Source of the DNA: Acidobacteriota bacterium
Lineage (GTDB): Bacteria; Acidobacteriota; Polarisedimenticolia; Gp22-AA2; AA152
Assembly: GCA_022616665.1 (NCBI GenBank)
Contig: JAKEFJ010000023.1
Span: forward strand, 1-43,493
DNA length: 43,493 bases
Reading direction: 5' to 3'
Positions 7,874 through 16,229 of this stretch are shown in pieces; within the stretch, counting starts at the first letter, position 1; every line of letters begins with the position of its first letter. The notes under the pieces were generated by a model. It was not told the origin of the DNA and ran no database searches. It saw nothing but the letters and a program-made list of their open reading frames with translations. Position numbers and translations under genes: made by a program.

Positions 7874-9238
7874 TTGGCACGATCTGAGGGATACCGTCCT
7901 TCCTGGAAAGCCGGAATCCTGCTGGCTTTTCTTGTTTGCCTGCAGGGAAGCTCTGTCGTCCGGGGCGAGCCCACCGGCCCTCCGCGGGTGATCTCCCTGG
8001 AGCTTTTTGACGCCATTCAACCCATCACCGCCCAGTACGTGAAGCAAGCCCTCGTGCAAGCGGAACGAGCGCAATGCGCTCTGGTGATCCTCAGCCTGGA
8101 CACTCCCGGAGGGCTGGTCCGGAGCACCCAGGAGATCGTCAATGCAATCACGGGATCGAAAGTTCCGGTGGTCGTCTTCGTTTCGGGCTCGCACGCCGCT
8201 TCCGCCGGCTTCTTCATTACTATGGCGGCGGACGTGGCCGTGATGGCCCCGGGAACCCGCTTCGGCGCCGCCCATCCGGTCGGGCTCTTCCAGGCGGGGG
8301 AGCAGCGGGGGGAGGCGGCGGTCCTCATGCAAAAAGCGGAAAATGATCTGGCTGCATGGGTCAGGACGCTGGCACAGAATCGCGGCCGGAATGTCTCGCT
8401 GGCGGAGGAGGCGGTGCGCTCCAGCCGTGCCTTCACCGAGCAGGAGGCACTGGCGGGAGGGCTCATCGACTATGTCCTTCCCAGCCAGACGGCCATTCTG
8501 CAAAAGCTCGATGGAAAGAATGTCCACCGGTTCAACGGGGAGGAAGTCCGGCTCGAATTGGGGGCAGCCCGGGTCGAGCGGGTTCGAATGTCGGCGAGGG
8601 ATCGGTTCCTCTCCTGGATCGCGGACCCCGAGTATGTATTGTTTCTGCTCATCCTCGGGGTGCTGGGGCTCTATGCTGAATTCACCCACCCGGGCCTGAT
8701 CTTTCCCGGTGTCTTCGGGGCTTTATGCCTGCTCTGCTTCGCCGCGGCCGTCCAGATCCTCCCTATTAATTATGTGGGGCTCCTCCTGGTGCTCCTGGGG
8801 GTCACCCTGTTCATCCTGGAGCTGAAAGTCGTGAGCCACGGCATTCTCACGGTGGGCGGCATCGCGGCGCTGATGCTGGGAACTCTGATGCTATTCCGGC
8901 GGGAGGAGGCACAAGGCCTGGAGGTGCCGCTGTGGTCGGCCGGGGGATTGGCGCTATCCGCGGCCCTGCTCATGGCTTTCTTGACCCACCGGATCCTCTG
9001 GGTCCACCGGCAACAGGTGACCACCGGGGCGGAAGGCCTGGTGGGATCGCTCGGGGAGGCGCTGAGCGATCTCAATCCCGCCGGCAGGGTGTTCGTGCAC
9101 GGCGAATCCTGGAGCGCCACGAGCTCCTCTCCGGTCGCCAGAGGAAAGCAGGTGAAGGTAATGCGCGTTCAGGGTATGATGCTCGAGGTCGAAGAGCTCC
9201 GCACTCCAGCGGAGCCCCTTTCGAGGAGGATGGCATGA
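7874..9238 (+). CDS. Membrane-bound ClpP-class serine protease of the NfeD family (long form)
   Basis: This is the long NfeD form: signal peptide (about 12-31), a ClpP-like periplasmic protease domain (about 38-215), four or so membrane helices (about 255-345), and a C-terminal OB-fold NfeD domain (about 380-454, [21 protein letters not shown]). The Ser-Lys dyad known from the archaeal homologue PH1510 appears intact, with Ser110 in [10 protein letters not shown] and Lys154 in [15 protein letters not shown] (76-80) and GAAHP are also present. The start is TTG at 7874 with AAGGAG seven bases upstream. It overlaps the slipin gene by four bases. In PH1510 the protease cleaves its slipin partner, so the two probably act together on membrane quality control; the target here is unknown. 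Confidence 0.93.
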   Translation: MARSEGYRPSWKAGILLAFLVCLQGSSVVRGEPTGPPRVISLELFDAIQPITAQYVKQALVQAERAQCALVILSLDTPGGLVRSTQEIVNAITGSKVPVVVFVSGSHAASAGFFITMAADVAVMAPGTRFGAAHPVGLFQAGEQRGEAAVLMQKAENDLAAWVRTLAQNRGRNVSLAEEAVRSSRAFTEQEALAGGLIDYVLPSQTAILQKLDGKNVHRFNGEEVRLELGAARVERVRMSARDRFLSWIADPEYVLFLLILGVLGLYAEFTHPGLIFPGVFGALCLLCFAAAVQILPINYVGLLLVLLGVTLFILELKVVSHGILTVGGIAALMLGTLMLFRREEAQGLEVPLWSAGGLALSAALLMAFLTHRILWVHRQQVTTGAEGLVGSLGEALSDLNPAGRVFVHGESWSATSSSPVARGKQVKVMRVQGMMLEVEELRTPAEPLSRRMA

Positions 9239-9996
9239 CCCCGTCGGGCGCGTTCTCCTTTCCGTTTCTGGTAGCCGTCGTTTTCATTGCGCTCTACTTC
9301 CTCAGCTCCATCAAGATCCTCAACGAGTACGAACGGGCGGTCGTCTTCCGGCTGGGACGGCTCATCCACGTCCCGAAGGGGCCCGGCTTCATCATGGTCT
9401 TCACGGTCATCGACCGAATGGTGCGGGTCTCCCTGCGCACCATCGTGCACGACGTGCCGTCCCAGGACGTCATCACCCGGGACAACGTTTCGGTCAAGGT
9501 GAACGCGGTGGTTTATTACCGAGTCATCGAGCCGATGAAGGCGGTGGTGGAGGTGGAGCAGTTCCATTACGCCACTTCCCAGCTGGCGCAGACAACCCTC
9601 CGATCGGTCCTGGGCCAGGTCGAGCTGGACGATCTGCTCAGCCGGCGGGAGAGGCTCAATCAGGAGCTCCAGACCATCCTGGACAAGCACACCGATCCCT
9701 GGGGCATCAAAGTCTCGATGGTGGAGGTCAAGCACGTGGATCTTCCGAGCGAGATGCAGCGGGCGATGGCGAAGCAGGCAGAAGCGGAGAGGGAAAAGCG
9801 CGCCAAAATCATTCATGCGGATGGCGAGCTTCAGGCCTCCCGGGCCCTGGCCGAAGCGGCCGAAATCATCTCGGTCAACACCACCACCCTCCAGCTGCGT
9901 TACCTTCAAACCCTGACGGAGATTGCCGCAGAGAAAAACTCCACGATCATTTTCCCCATTCCCATCGACATGATCTCGGGGCTCGCGAAACGGTGA
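9235..9996 (+). CDS. Slipin/stomatin-type SPFH membrane protein
   Basis: The 253-residue protein has one N-terminal membrane segment (about 8-24), then the SPFH/band-7 domain: [14 protein letters not shown]-like sequence [45 protein letters not shown], and an alpha-helical tail rich in Ala/Glu ([20 protein letters not shown]) that drives ring assembly in the family. Slipins form membrane microdomain scaffolds and are the known partners and substrates of long-form NfeD proteases, whose gene is directly upstream here. The ATG overlaps the nfeD stop (ATGA), and a longer frame upstream was rejected because it lies inside nfeD. The gene overlaps the following cyclase gene by four bases. Scaffold function is inferred from family knowledge. 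Confidence 0.93.
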   Translation: MTPSGAFSFPFLVAVVFIALYFLSSIKILNEYERAVVFRLGRLIHVPKGPGFIMVFTVIDRMVRVSLRTIVHDVPSQDVITRDNVSVKVNAVVYYRVIEPMKAVVEVEQFHYATSQLAQTTLRSVLGQVELDDLLSRRERLNQELQTILDKHTDPWGIKVSMVEVKHVDLPSEMQRAMAKQAEAEREKRAKIIHADGELQASRALAEAAEIISVNTTTLQLRYLQTLTEIAAEKNSTIIFPIPIDMISGLAKR

Positions 9997-11051
9997 TCGA
10001 AGATCGCCCGGATGACGAGGGATCCAAGGCAGCCGACGAGGCAAAAGACCTCGAGCTGAAGATCCTGCGAGCCGCGCTGGAAATCAGCCGACAGGTGGAG
10101 CCGGCGGAGAATGCCTCAGGAATCGTTTCCCGGGCCAGCGCGCTGGCAGGCGGTTCGGGAGGACTCCTCTATCTTCGGACTTCGGACGAAGGGGAGCACC
10201 TCCTGCTGGGGGGGCACGTGGGAAGCGACGACTCCCGGAGGAAAGGGCTGGTACGCCTACGCTTGGAAAAAGTGCTGGCGGACGAGGGATTCGTGAACGC
10301 CGAGCTGGAGGGCGGCCGTTCGCCGGCGGTTTTCGGTGCGCTGGGATTTCAATGGCTCATCTCCGCCGCCGGAGAAGAGTCCGACTGCCGCTGCCGCCTG
10401 CTCATCGGATTCGATTCCCCCCTGCAGCCGGAAGCGCAACAATCGGCCTCACGGATCATCGAACGCTTGCTGGGAGACTGTCTCCCGGGGTTGGCCAACA
10501 CTTTGCGCATGGAGAGGGTGCGCGAACTGGTGATCCGGGACGACCAGACCGAAAGCTACAATCGGCGTTTTCTGGACTCCTTCATGAGCGAGGAAGTCGA
10601 GCGGGCGCGGCGTTACGGCACCGTGCTTTCCGTGATCTTCCTGGATTTGGACAATCTCAAGGAAATCAACAGCCTGTATGGGCATGCCGCGGGAAGCAGC
10701 GCCCTGAGGGAGCTGGCCAAGCGAATCATGGCGGCCATCCGGGGAAGCGACAAACTGTTCCGCTACGGTGGCGATGAATTCTGTGTCGTGCTTCCCGAGA
10801 CGGACGCCGTGGGAGCCTATGATCTGGCGGAACGTTTGCGGCAAACCATCGCCGCTCGTCCCTTCGAGGTGGAACCAGGTCGCGAGGCCTCCCTCACCGC
10901 AAGCCTGGGAGTAGCCTGCTTTCCGCTGCATGGGGACTCCGCTGCCAGCCTGATGTCGGCGGCGGACCAGGCGATGAGCCGGGTGAAGCTCTCCGGGAAG
11001 AACTCCATCGGTGTCGGGGGCGACCCGGCCATGAATGTGGGAATCGGATAG
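9993..11051 (+). CDS. GAF-like sensor / GGDEF diguanylate cyclase
   Basis: The 352-residue cytoplasmic protein has an N-terminal GAF-like sensor region (about 25-165; no clear ligand motif) and a C-terminal GGDEF domain (about 180-345). The active-site motif GGDEF is exact (259-263) and the product-inhibition site RxxD (R250-D253) lies five residues before it, so it should be an active, feedback-controlled c-di-GMP synthase. The substrate-binding [18 protein letters not shown] stretch is intact. The GTG start overlaps the slipin stop by four bases; there is only a weak ribosome site, so translation probably depends on coupling. Co-expression with NfeD/slipin on one side and pilus/envelope genes on the other suggests a link from membrane state to c-di-GMP, which is inference. 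Confidence 0.92.
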   Translation: MIEDRPDDEGSKAADEAKDLELKILRAALEISRQVEPAENASGIVSRASALAGGSGGLLYLRTSDEGEHLLLGGHVGSDDSRRKGLVRLRLEKVLADEGFVNAELEGGRSPAVFGALGFQWLISAAGEESDCRCRLLIGFDSPLQPEAQQSASRIIERLLGDCLPGLANTLRMERVRELVIRDDQTESYNRRFLDSFMSEEVERARRYGTVLSVIFLDLDNLKEINSLYGHAAGSSALRELAKRIMAAIRGSDKLFRYGGDEFCVVLPETDAVGAYDLAERLRQTIAARPFEVEPGREASLTASLGVACFPLHGDSAASLMSAADQAMSRVKLSGKNSIGVGGDPAMNVGIG

Positions 11052-11082
11052 GAAGACTTCATCACCCTGGAGAAACCATCCC

Positions 11083-11754
11083 ATGCCGGAACCAAACGAA
11101 GGAGAGGATGCTCGACGCCAGGACAGTCCCGAGGCTTCGATGGAGGTGCAGCTCGGCGGGCGTCATCTCACGCTGGCCGTGGCAGGATTGGCGTTCTTCG
11201 GCCTGGTCCTGTTTCTTCTCGGCCGATGGAGCGAGCGCCTGGGGCGGCCGGAATCTCAAGCCGTTGCGGTGGCGGCAGCGGGGAGCGCTCCTGCCGGGGC
11301 TTCGGACCCCGCGGCGGCACCTAAGGATTTGACCTTCTATGAGACCCTGGGAAAAAGAGTGACTCCCGGCCTTCAGGAAACGTCGAAATCCGCGGCCTCC
11401 CGCCGGGAGCCTCCGGCAGAGCTTCCAGCGGCGCCGTCGCCTCCACCCGCTCCTGTGTCTGCGAAGAATACGGCGAGCGCCGGCTCCGGTCCCAAGGCGC
11501 CGGGTGAGGGTGGCGAGCGCTTTCGGGTGCAGGTGGCCTCCACTCGCGATCTGGCCTCGGCTCGTCTGCTGGTCGATCGGCTGCGGAACAAAGGGTACGC
11601 GGCCAGCATCGATACGACCCAGGGGCCCGAGGGGCAGACCCAATACAAAGTAAGAATCGGAAACTATTCCGAGCGGGAGCCGGCGGAAAAGGTGGCTCAG
11701 CGCGTGCGCGAAGAGGAGAAGGTCGGGGCCTGGATCGTGAAAGTCCAGGGCTGA
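11083..11754 (+). CDS. SPOR-domain membrane protein
   Basis: The 223-residue protein has a short hydrophilic N-terminus, one membrane helix (about 32-50, LTLAVAGLAFFGLVLFLLG), an Ala/Pro-rich periplasmic linker, and a C-terminal SPOR domain (about 145-223) with FRVQVASTRDLASARLLVDRL, KGYAASID and YKVRIGNY. SPOR domains bind denuded glycan strands at the division septum, so this is a DedD/FtsN-like envelope protein; it is too short and divergent to be called FtsN. I preferred the ATG at 11083 to a GTG 48 bases earlier that overlaps the cyclase gene; TGGAGA lies ten bases upstream. The gene ends ten bases before the PilB-like gene. Confidence 0.9.
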   Translation: MPEPNEGEDARRQDSPEASMEVQLGGRHLTLAVAGLAFFGLVLFLLGRWSERLGRPESQAVAVAAAGSAPAGASDPAAAPKDLTFYETLGKRVTPGLQETSKSAASRREPPAELPAAPSPPPAPVSAKNTASAGSGPKAPGEGGERFRVQVASTRDLASARLLVDRLRNKGYAASIDTTQGPEGQTQYKVRIGNYSEREPAEKVAQRVREEEKVGAWIVKVQG

Positions 11755-11764
11755 GGCCGCGACC

Positions 11765-13468
11765 ATGGGCGACCGGCGATTACTTGGCGAGCTCCTCGTG
11801 GAAGCGGGCTTGGTGCTCCGGGAGGATTTGGAAGCGGCGCTCGCGGAGCAGCGGCTGCGCGGCGGGCGGTTGTGCTATCAGTTGATGCGTCTGGGTAAGG
11901 TAACCCCGGGATCGCTTTTCGTTTTTCTCCAGGATCACTTTGGCATCATCGCTCCCGACCTCCTGGAAATCCTCCGCAGAGAGCCCTTGTTGGATCTGAT
12001 CCCTGCGCGCCTGGCCCACTTTTACCAGATGGTGCCGCTGCGGAGGGAAGGGGACCGGCTCCTTCTGGCCCTCGCCTACGTGGACAACCCGAGCCTGATT
12101 CCCGCGGTGGAGGAGCTCACGGGATTGAAGGTGGAGCCGGTGATCTGTCCGCCGGGACTGATCCAGGAGTCGCTGGCCAGGTTTTTCGCGACCGACGATG
12201 AGCCGGGGGTTGTGCGCCGCGTCCTGGAGGATTCACTGCTCGTTCTTTCCGACCCGGCAAAGGACATCTTTCCCCTGACGCTGGAAGTGCTTAAAGAGAG
12301 CGCATCTCCGGTCATCTGGCTGCGATCCCTGGTTGCCGAGGGGATCAAGCGCCGTTGCCGGGAGATTCTTCTCGAGCCTGTGGAAGATGGATTGAAGGTG
12401 AGCTTCCGGCAGCGGGAGGGTGGAGACAGCCTCCGGCTTCTCCCGGGGGCTCTGCAGACTGGACTCGGACTGGTGCTCGAAGATCTCTCGAAAATGGCGG
12501 CGCGGGGCAGGACTGTCCCTCGAGAAGGGCGGTTCCGGCTGCGCCACGGCGAGCGTCGCCTGGGGATTCTGGTCACCTCGCTTCCCAGCCTCAACGGTGA
12601 TGCCTATCATCTTCGGATCGTGGAAGAGCGTATCCGGAAGGAGTCGCTGGAAGAGATGTTGGAAGACTACCCGCAGGCCCGTGCCGGACTCGAGAGTTCG
12701 GTCGCGGCCAGGAAGGGGATACTGTTCCTGGCCATGCCGGAGGGGCACTGTCGGGACCAGATTCTCGCGGCGCTGATTCAGGCAGTGCGCTGGCAGGCGG
12801 GGCGTTGCATCTTCCTGGCGGGGCCGCACTCTCTCCCCGTTCCGGGCATGGACGCCCGCGTGCTGGAAGAGATTCGACCCCACGCCCTACTCGACTCCAT
12901 CGAAGCTGCCATCGAAGACCGTCCCGATCTCCTGGCGGTCCACGCCATCGAAACCCGGGAGGAGGCGGAGGCTTTGTTCGACGCCGGAGAAAAGCGTCTG
13001 GTGGTGACAGGGGTGCGCCGGGCCGACGCCTTCGAGGCTCTGGAATGGATCCATCAGCTAGGGCTGCTCCCTCAGGTGAAGGAGGGACGGCTGTGCGGAA
13101 TCCTGGGCGCTCGCATGGTGGAGCGGATTTGTGAGCATTGCCGGCGGCGATACGATCTGCTGGAGGAATTCCCAAACCTGATGGCCGAGCCCAGCGGAGG
13201 CGGGCTCTATTTCGCCAACACCGGTTGCCGGGCGTGCCGGGGCGCTGGAGTGGTGGATTTGGAGCCGGCCTTCGAGTTTCTTCCCGGGGACCCCGCCATC
13301 TGGGAGCGACTCACCCGTCCATCGCTGCCGGGAGGAATCCGCAGGGAGGGGACGCGCTCCGGGGTGAAGACCCTCTACGCCGGAGTGCTCGCCCGGGCGG
13401 CGGCCGGTGAGGTGGACGTGCGCGAACCCCTGCGGCTGCTTCAGCTCGAGGGGCGCACCGCCGGATGA
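11765..13468 (+). CDS. Degenerate GspE/PilB-like protein (likely pseudo-ATPase)
   Basis: The 567-residue protein has the layout of type II secretion/type IV pilus assembly ATPases: an N-terminal MshEN-like domain (about 1-140, LLGELLVEAGLVLREDLEAA), the middle domain with LVTSLPSLNGDAYHLRIVEE matching the STLPTxxGE region, then the RecA-like core. Every catalytic motif has decayed. Where the family has GPTGSGKTTT, this protein reads AMPEGHCRDQ (323-332); the Walker B segment VGEIRDxET is replaced by VHAIETREE (392-400); the His box STLHTNDA is TGVRRADA (415-422). The zinc tetracysteine is kept: C456/C459 and C488/C491. The reading frame is complete with strong coding character, so it is under selection rather than a dying gene. 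A structural or regulatory role in the pilus or secretion machine is inferred. It overlaps lnt by four bases. Confidence 0.85.
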   Translation: MGDRRLLGELLVEAGLVLREDLEAALAEQRLRGGRLCYQLMRLGKVTPGSLFVFLQDHFGIIAPDLLEILRREPLLDLIPARLAHFYQMVPLRREGDRLLLALAYVDNPSLIPAVEELTGLKVEPVICPPGLIQESLARFFATDDEPGVVRRVLEDSLLVLSDPAKDIFPLTLEVLKESASPVIWLRSLVAEGIKRRCREILLEPVEDGLKVSFRQREGGDSLRLLPGALQTGLGLVLEDLSKMAARGRTVPREGRFRLRHGERRLGILVTSLPSLNGDAYHLRIVEERIRKESLEEMLEDYPQARAGLESSVAARKGILFLAMPEGHCRDQILAALIQAVRWQAGRCIFLAGPHSLPVPGMDARVLEEIRPHALLDSIEAAIEDRPDLLAVHAIETREEAEALFDAGEKRLVVTGVRRADAFEALEWIHQLGLLPQVKEGRLCGILGARMVERICEHCRRRYDLLEEFPNLMAEPSGGGLYFANTGCRACRGAGVVDLEPAFEFLPGDPAIWERLTRPSLPGGIRREGTRSGVKTLYAGVLARAAAGEVDVREPLRLLQLEGRTAG

Positions 13469-15045
13469 GGCGGATCCTACCCCCCGGCATCCTGGTCCTG
13501 TCTGGCGCTCTCACCGCACTGGCCCTTCCCCAAACCGCGCTCTGGCCGCTGATTCTCGTGGGGCTCGTCCCTCTCCTGCTCGTCCTGGACTGGAAGATGC
13601 CGGAGGCCCCGGCACTCGCAGGCCTGCTTTGGGGACTCGGGTACTTTGGCTGCCTGTTGAGCTGGTTGTTCCGGTTTTTTCGCCGCTACGGCGAATTGAA
13701 TCCGCTTCTCAGTCTCACTCTGCTTGCGATGCTGGTAGCTTACCTGGCGCTCTTCCCAGCGCTCTTCTCATGCGCCGCGGCTCGGTGGCAGCGGCAGTAT
13801 CCCGCCGCGAGCCTGGTGCTGCTGCCATGCTTGTGGGTGTCGCTGGAGTGGGTTCGCGGGCATTTCCTTTCAGGATTTCCCTGGGGAGCCTCGGGGTATG
13901 CTCTGACGGAGTTCCTGCCGGGAATCCAGATTGCCTCCATCACCGGCATCTACGGTGTTTCGTTTCTGGTAATTCTCTCCAATGTCCTGATCGCCGGATG
14001 GATGAGACGGCTCGCTCGCGCAGAAAGCATTTTCCGGGCCGGCGATTCGATTGCCTTCGTGCTGGTCGGGGCGGCAGTGGGGTGGGGATGGCTGCAGCTC
14101 CGCCCGGGCGAAGCGAATGAAGCGGCGACGCGCGTCGCCGTGGTCCAGGCGAACGTGCCCCAGGATCAGAAGTGGAACGCCGCCCTGGCCCGCTCGATAG
14201 TGGCGAAGCATGAGCGCTTTACCGACCAGGCGGCGGCGGCCGGGGCGACCCTCGTTCTGTGGCCGGAATCTTCTTCTCCCTTTCCCATTGCGGTTCCCGT
14301 GTCCGCCGCCGGCGGAGAAATCCACCCGAACACAGAGTATCGGGAACGGCTCGAATTCCTGGCGCGGCGGCTGGGCATCTCGCTGCTCTTCGGCACTGTC
14401 GACTACCGCAAGGTGAAGGGTCAGATAAGACCGGTGAATGCCGCGGCTCTCATCCACTCTGACGGGAGCTGGGGTGAAACGTACGCCAAGATGCATCTGG
14501 TGCCGTTCGGTGAATATGTTCCTCTGTCGGGGATTCTGGGGTTCGTCAACCGGATGGTGAGCGGGGCTATCGGCGATTTCGTGCCGGGAGAGAAACCGGT
14601 CGTGGTGAGGGTGGGTCCGCTCCGCGTGGGAACGGTGATCTGCTACGAGATGATTTTTCCGGAGCTGGTGCGGCGCTTCGCCGAATCGGGCGCCACGCTC
14701 CTGGTGAATCTGACCAACGATGCGTGGTTTGGCACCAGCGCGGGCCCCTACCAGCATTTCCAGATGGTGCGCATCCGTGCGGTGGAGAATCGACGCTACG
14801 TGCTGCGTGCGGCCAACACGGGAATCAGCGCCATCGTGGATCCCCAAGGACGAGTTGTGGCGAGCACCAGGCTCATGCAGGAGGGAATCCTGGAAGGGAA
14901 CATTGCTCCGCGGCAGACAAAAACCTTCTACACTCGGCACGGCGATGTCTTCGTGATCCTGTGTGCTATACTCGCGGCCGCTGCGCTGGCGGCTCATTTC
15001 ACGCGATTTCGGGGAGCCGGGGAGGGCTTGGCGAAACATGAATGA
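13465..15045 (+). CDS. lnt: Apolipoprotein N-acyltransferase
   Basis: Lnt adds the third acyl chain to the N-terminal Cys of lipoproteins in the inner membrane, completing substrates such as Pal in this window. The 526-residue product has about seven membrane helices, six in the first 215 residues and one at the C-terminus (AILAAAALAAHF), and a periplasmic nitrilase-type domain (about 222-480). The catalytic triad is complete: E268 in LWPESSS, K342 in YAKMHLVPFGEY and C393 in VICYEMIFPE. Length and order match the family (E. coli 512 residues). The ATG overlaps the stop of the PilB-like gene (ATGA), and the end overlaps the true prfB start by eight bases. Confidence 0.95.
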   Translation: MRRILPPGILVLSGALTALALPQTALWPLILVGLVPLLLVLDWKMPEAPALAGLLWGLGYFGCLLSWLFRFFRRYGELNPLLSLTLLAMLVAYLALFPALFSCAAARWQRQYPAASLVLLPCLWVSLEWVRGHFLSGFPWGASGYALTEFLPGIQIASITGIYGVSFLVILSNVLIAGWMRRLARAESIFRAGDSIAFVLVGAAVGWGWLQLRPGEANEAATRVAVVQANVPQDQKWNAALARSIVAKHERFTDQAAAAGATLVLWPESSSPFPIAVPVSAAGGEIHPNTEYRERLEFLARRLGISLLFGTVDYRKVKGQIRPVNAAALIHSDGSWGETYAKMHLVPFGEYVPLSGILGFVNRMVSGAIGDFVPGEKPVVVRVGPLRVGTVICYEMIFPELVRRFAESGATLLVNLTNDAWFGTSAGPYQHFQMVRIRAVENRRYVLRAANTGISAIVDPQGRVVASTRLMQEGILEGNIAPRQTKTFYTRHGDVFVILCAILAAAALAAHFTRFRGAGEGLAKHE

Positions 15046-16175
15046 CTTGTTGCTCGACGAGCTCTCGACTCGCATCGATCAGGCTTCCGCCGCCGTGGAT
15101 GGCCTGCGGAGGCACCTTTGAGCTGGAAACAAAATCGGCGGAGCTGAAGGAATTGGAGGACAAGGCAGGCTCCCCGGATTTTTGGCAGGATCCCGCGGCG
15201 GCGCAAAAAGCACTGCAGCGCCGCACGCGCATTGGAGAAGAGATCGAGGAGGGAAAGAAACTCCTTTCCCGTCTCGAAGAAGCCCAGGTGATCCGCGAGC
15301 TGGCCCGGGAGGGAGAGCCGGTCGATCAGGACCTGCGTCGCTGCGTGGAGTTGCTGGAGAAGGAGATCGCGGAGGCTGAGACCTCATTGATGCTCTCCGG
15401 CGAGAACGATTCTGCCAGCGCCATTCTCAACATCCACCCGGGAGCGGGGGGCACCGAGTCCCAGGACTGGGCCGAGATGCTGTATCGGATGTATCTGAGG
15501 TGGGCCGAGCGGAAGGGGTACCGGGTTCGGACACTGGAGTATCAGGAGGGGGAAGAGGCCGGCATCAAATCCGCCACCCTCCTCGTGGAAGGGAAGAACG
15601 CCTACGGTTTCCTCAAATCCGAGACCGGAGTTCACCGGCTGGTGCGGATTTCCCCGTTCGACGCCGCGGCGCGCCGGCACACCTCCTTCGCTTCGGTCTA
15701 TGTGAGCCCGGACATCGAGGACCTGATTGAGATCAAGATCGAGGACAAGGATCTGAGGGTCGACACCTACCGCTCCAGCGGGGCGGGTGGGCAGCACGTC
15801 AACGTCACCGACTCCGCCGTTCGCATCACCCATCATCCCAGCGGCTTGGTGGTCTCCTGCCAGAATGAGCGCTCTCAGCACCGGAATCGGGAGGTGGCGA
15901 TGAAGATCCTCAAATCCCGCCTGTACGATATGGCCCAAAGGGAGCGCGAAGAGAAACGGGCCGTTTTGGAGGGGACCAAGAAGGACATCGCCTGGGGCAG
16001 CCAGATTCGTTCCTACGTCCTCCAGCCCTACCGTCTCATCAAGGATCACCGGACCAACATCGAGATCGGCAACGTGGATCGTGTCCTCGACGGCGATCTC
16101 GATGACCTGATCCGCGGCTTTCTCCTCAAGAGGCGCGACGATCAATCTCCCACCGCCTTGACGGAACCCCGCTAG
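15038..16175 (+). CDS. prfB: Peptide chain release factor 2, expressed through a +1 frameshift
   Basis: RF2 ends translation at UGA and UAA. The gene starts at ATG 15038 with 27 codons (MNDLLLDEL to GLRRHL) that end in CTT TGA at 15116-15121. Skipping one T moves the ribosome to the frame starting GAG at 15120, which runs to the stop at 16173-16175. Joined this way the protein is 378 residues, and the SPF anticodon-like motif falls at 205-207 and GGQ at 250-252, the same numbers as in E. coli RF2. An ATG at 15042 opens an uninterrupted frame, but its first 26 residues (Cys/Ser/Pro-rich) do not look like RF2, so that simpler reading is an artefact. It overlaps lnt by eight bases; GGAGGG lies upstream. 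Confidence 0.93.
15107..15121 (+). promoter_or_regulatory. Programmed +1 frameshift site of prfB
   Basis: CGGAGGCACCTTTGA contains a Shine-Dalgarno-like GGAGG, a 3-base spacer, the slippery CTT and the in-frame UGA. E. coli has the same plan (AGGGGG, UAU, CUU, UGA). Low RF2 makes the ribosome pause at the poorly read UGA and slip +1, giving autoregulation. The base after UGA is G rather than C. Confidence 0.9.
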
Positions 16176-16186
16176 ATTGCTAGATT
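16158..16186 (+). promoter_or_regulatory. Promoter of the hrcA heat-shock operon
   Basis: TTGACG (16158-16163), a 17-base spacer, and TAGATT (16181-16186) preceded by TGC, an extended -10. The -35 lies inside the last codons of prfB. The -10 touches the left arm of the CIRCE element, so HrcA bound there would block transcription, predicted to start near 16193. Confidence 0.75.
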
Positions 16187-16211
16187 GGCACTCAGCCCTG
16201 GAGAGTGCCAG
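16185..16211. promoter_or_regulatory. CIRCE operator (HrcA binding site)
   Basis: TTGGCACTC, nine bases, GAGTGCCAG. The consensus is TTAGCACTC-N9-GAGTGCTAA. The inner eight positions of each arm are perfectly complementary, and the A-to-G change in the left arm is matched by a compensating T-to-C in the right arm, which argues for a real HrcA site. It overlaps the -10 box and lies 19 bases before the hrcA start. Confidence 0.93.
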
Positions 16212-16229
16212 GAGTGGGAGCGCGTCTAA

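Noticed and set aside
7874-11051. nfeD-slipin-GGDEF as a possible defence or signalling island
   Set aside because: No nuclease, toxin or CBASS/CRISPR-like effector is present; the genes match ordinary membrane quality control plus c-di-GMP synthesis, so I kept only the coupling as a finding.
15042-15119. Unshifted start of prfB at 15042
   Set aside because: Its 26 extra residues do not resemble RF2, whereas the 15038 frame ends exactly at the conserved CTT-TGA frameshift site.
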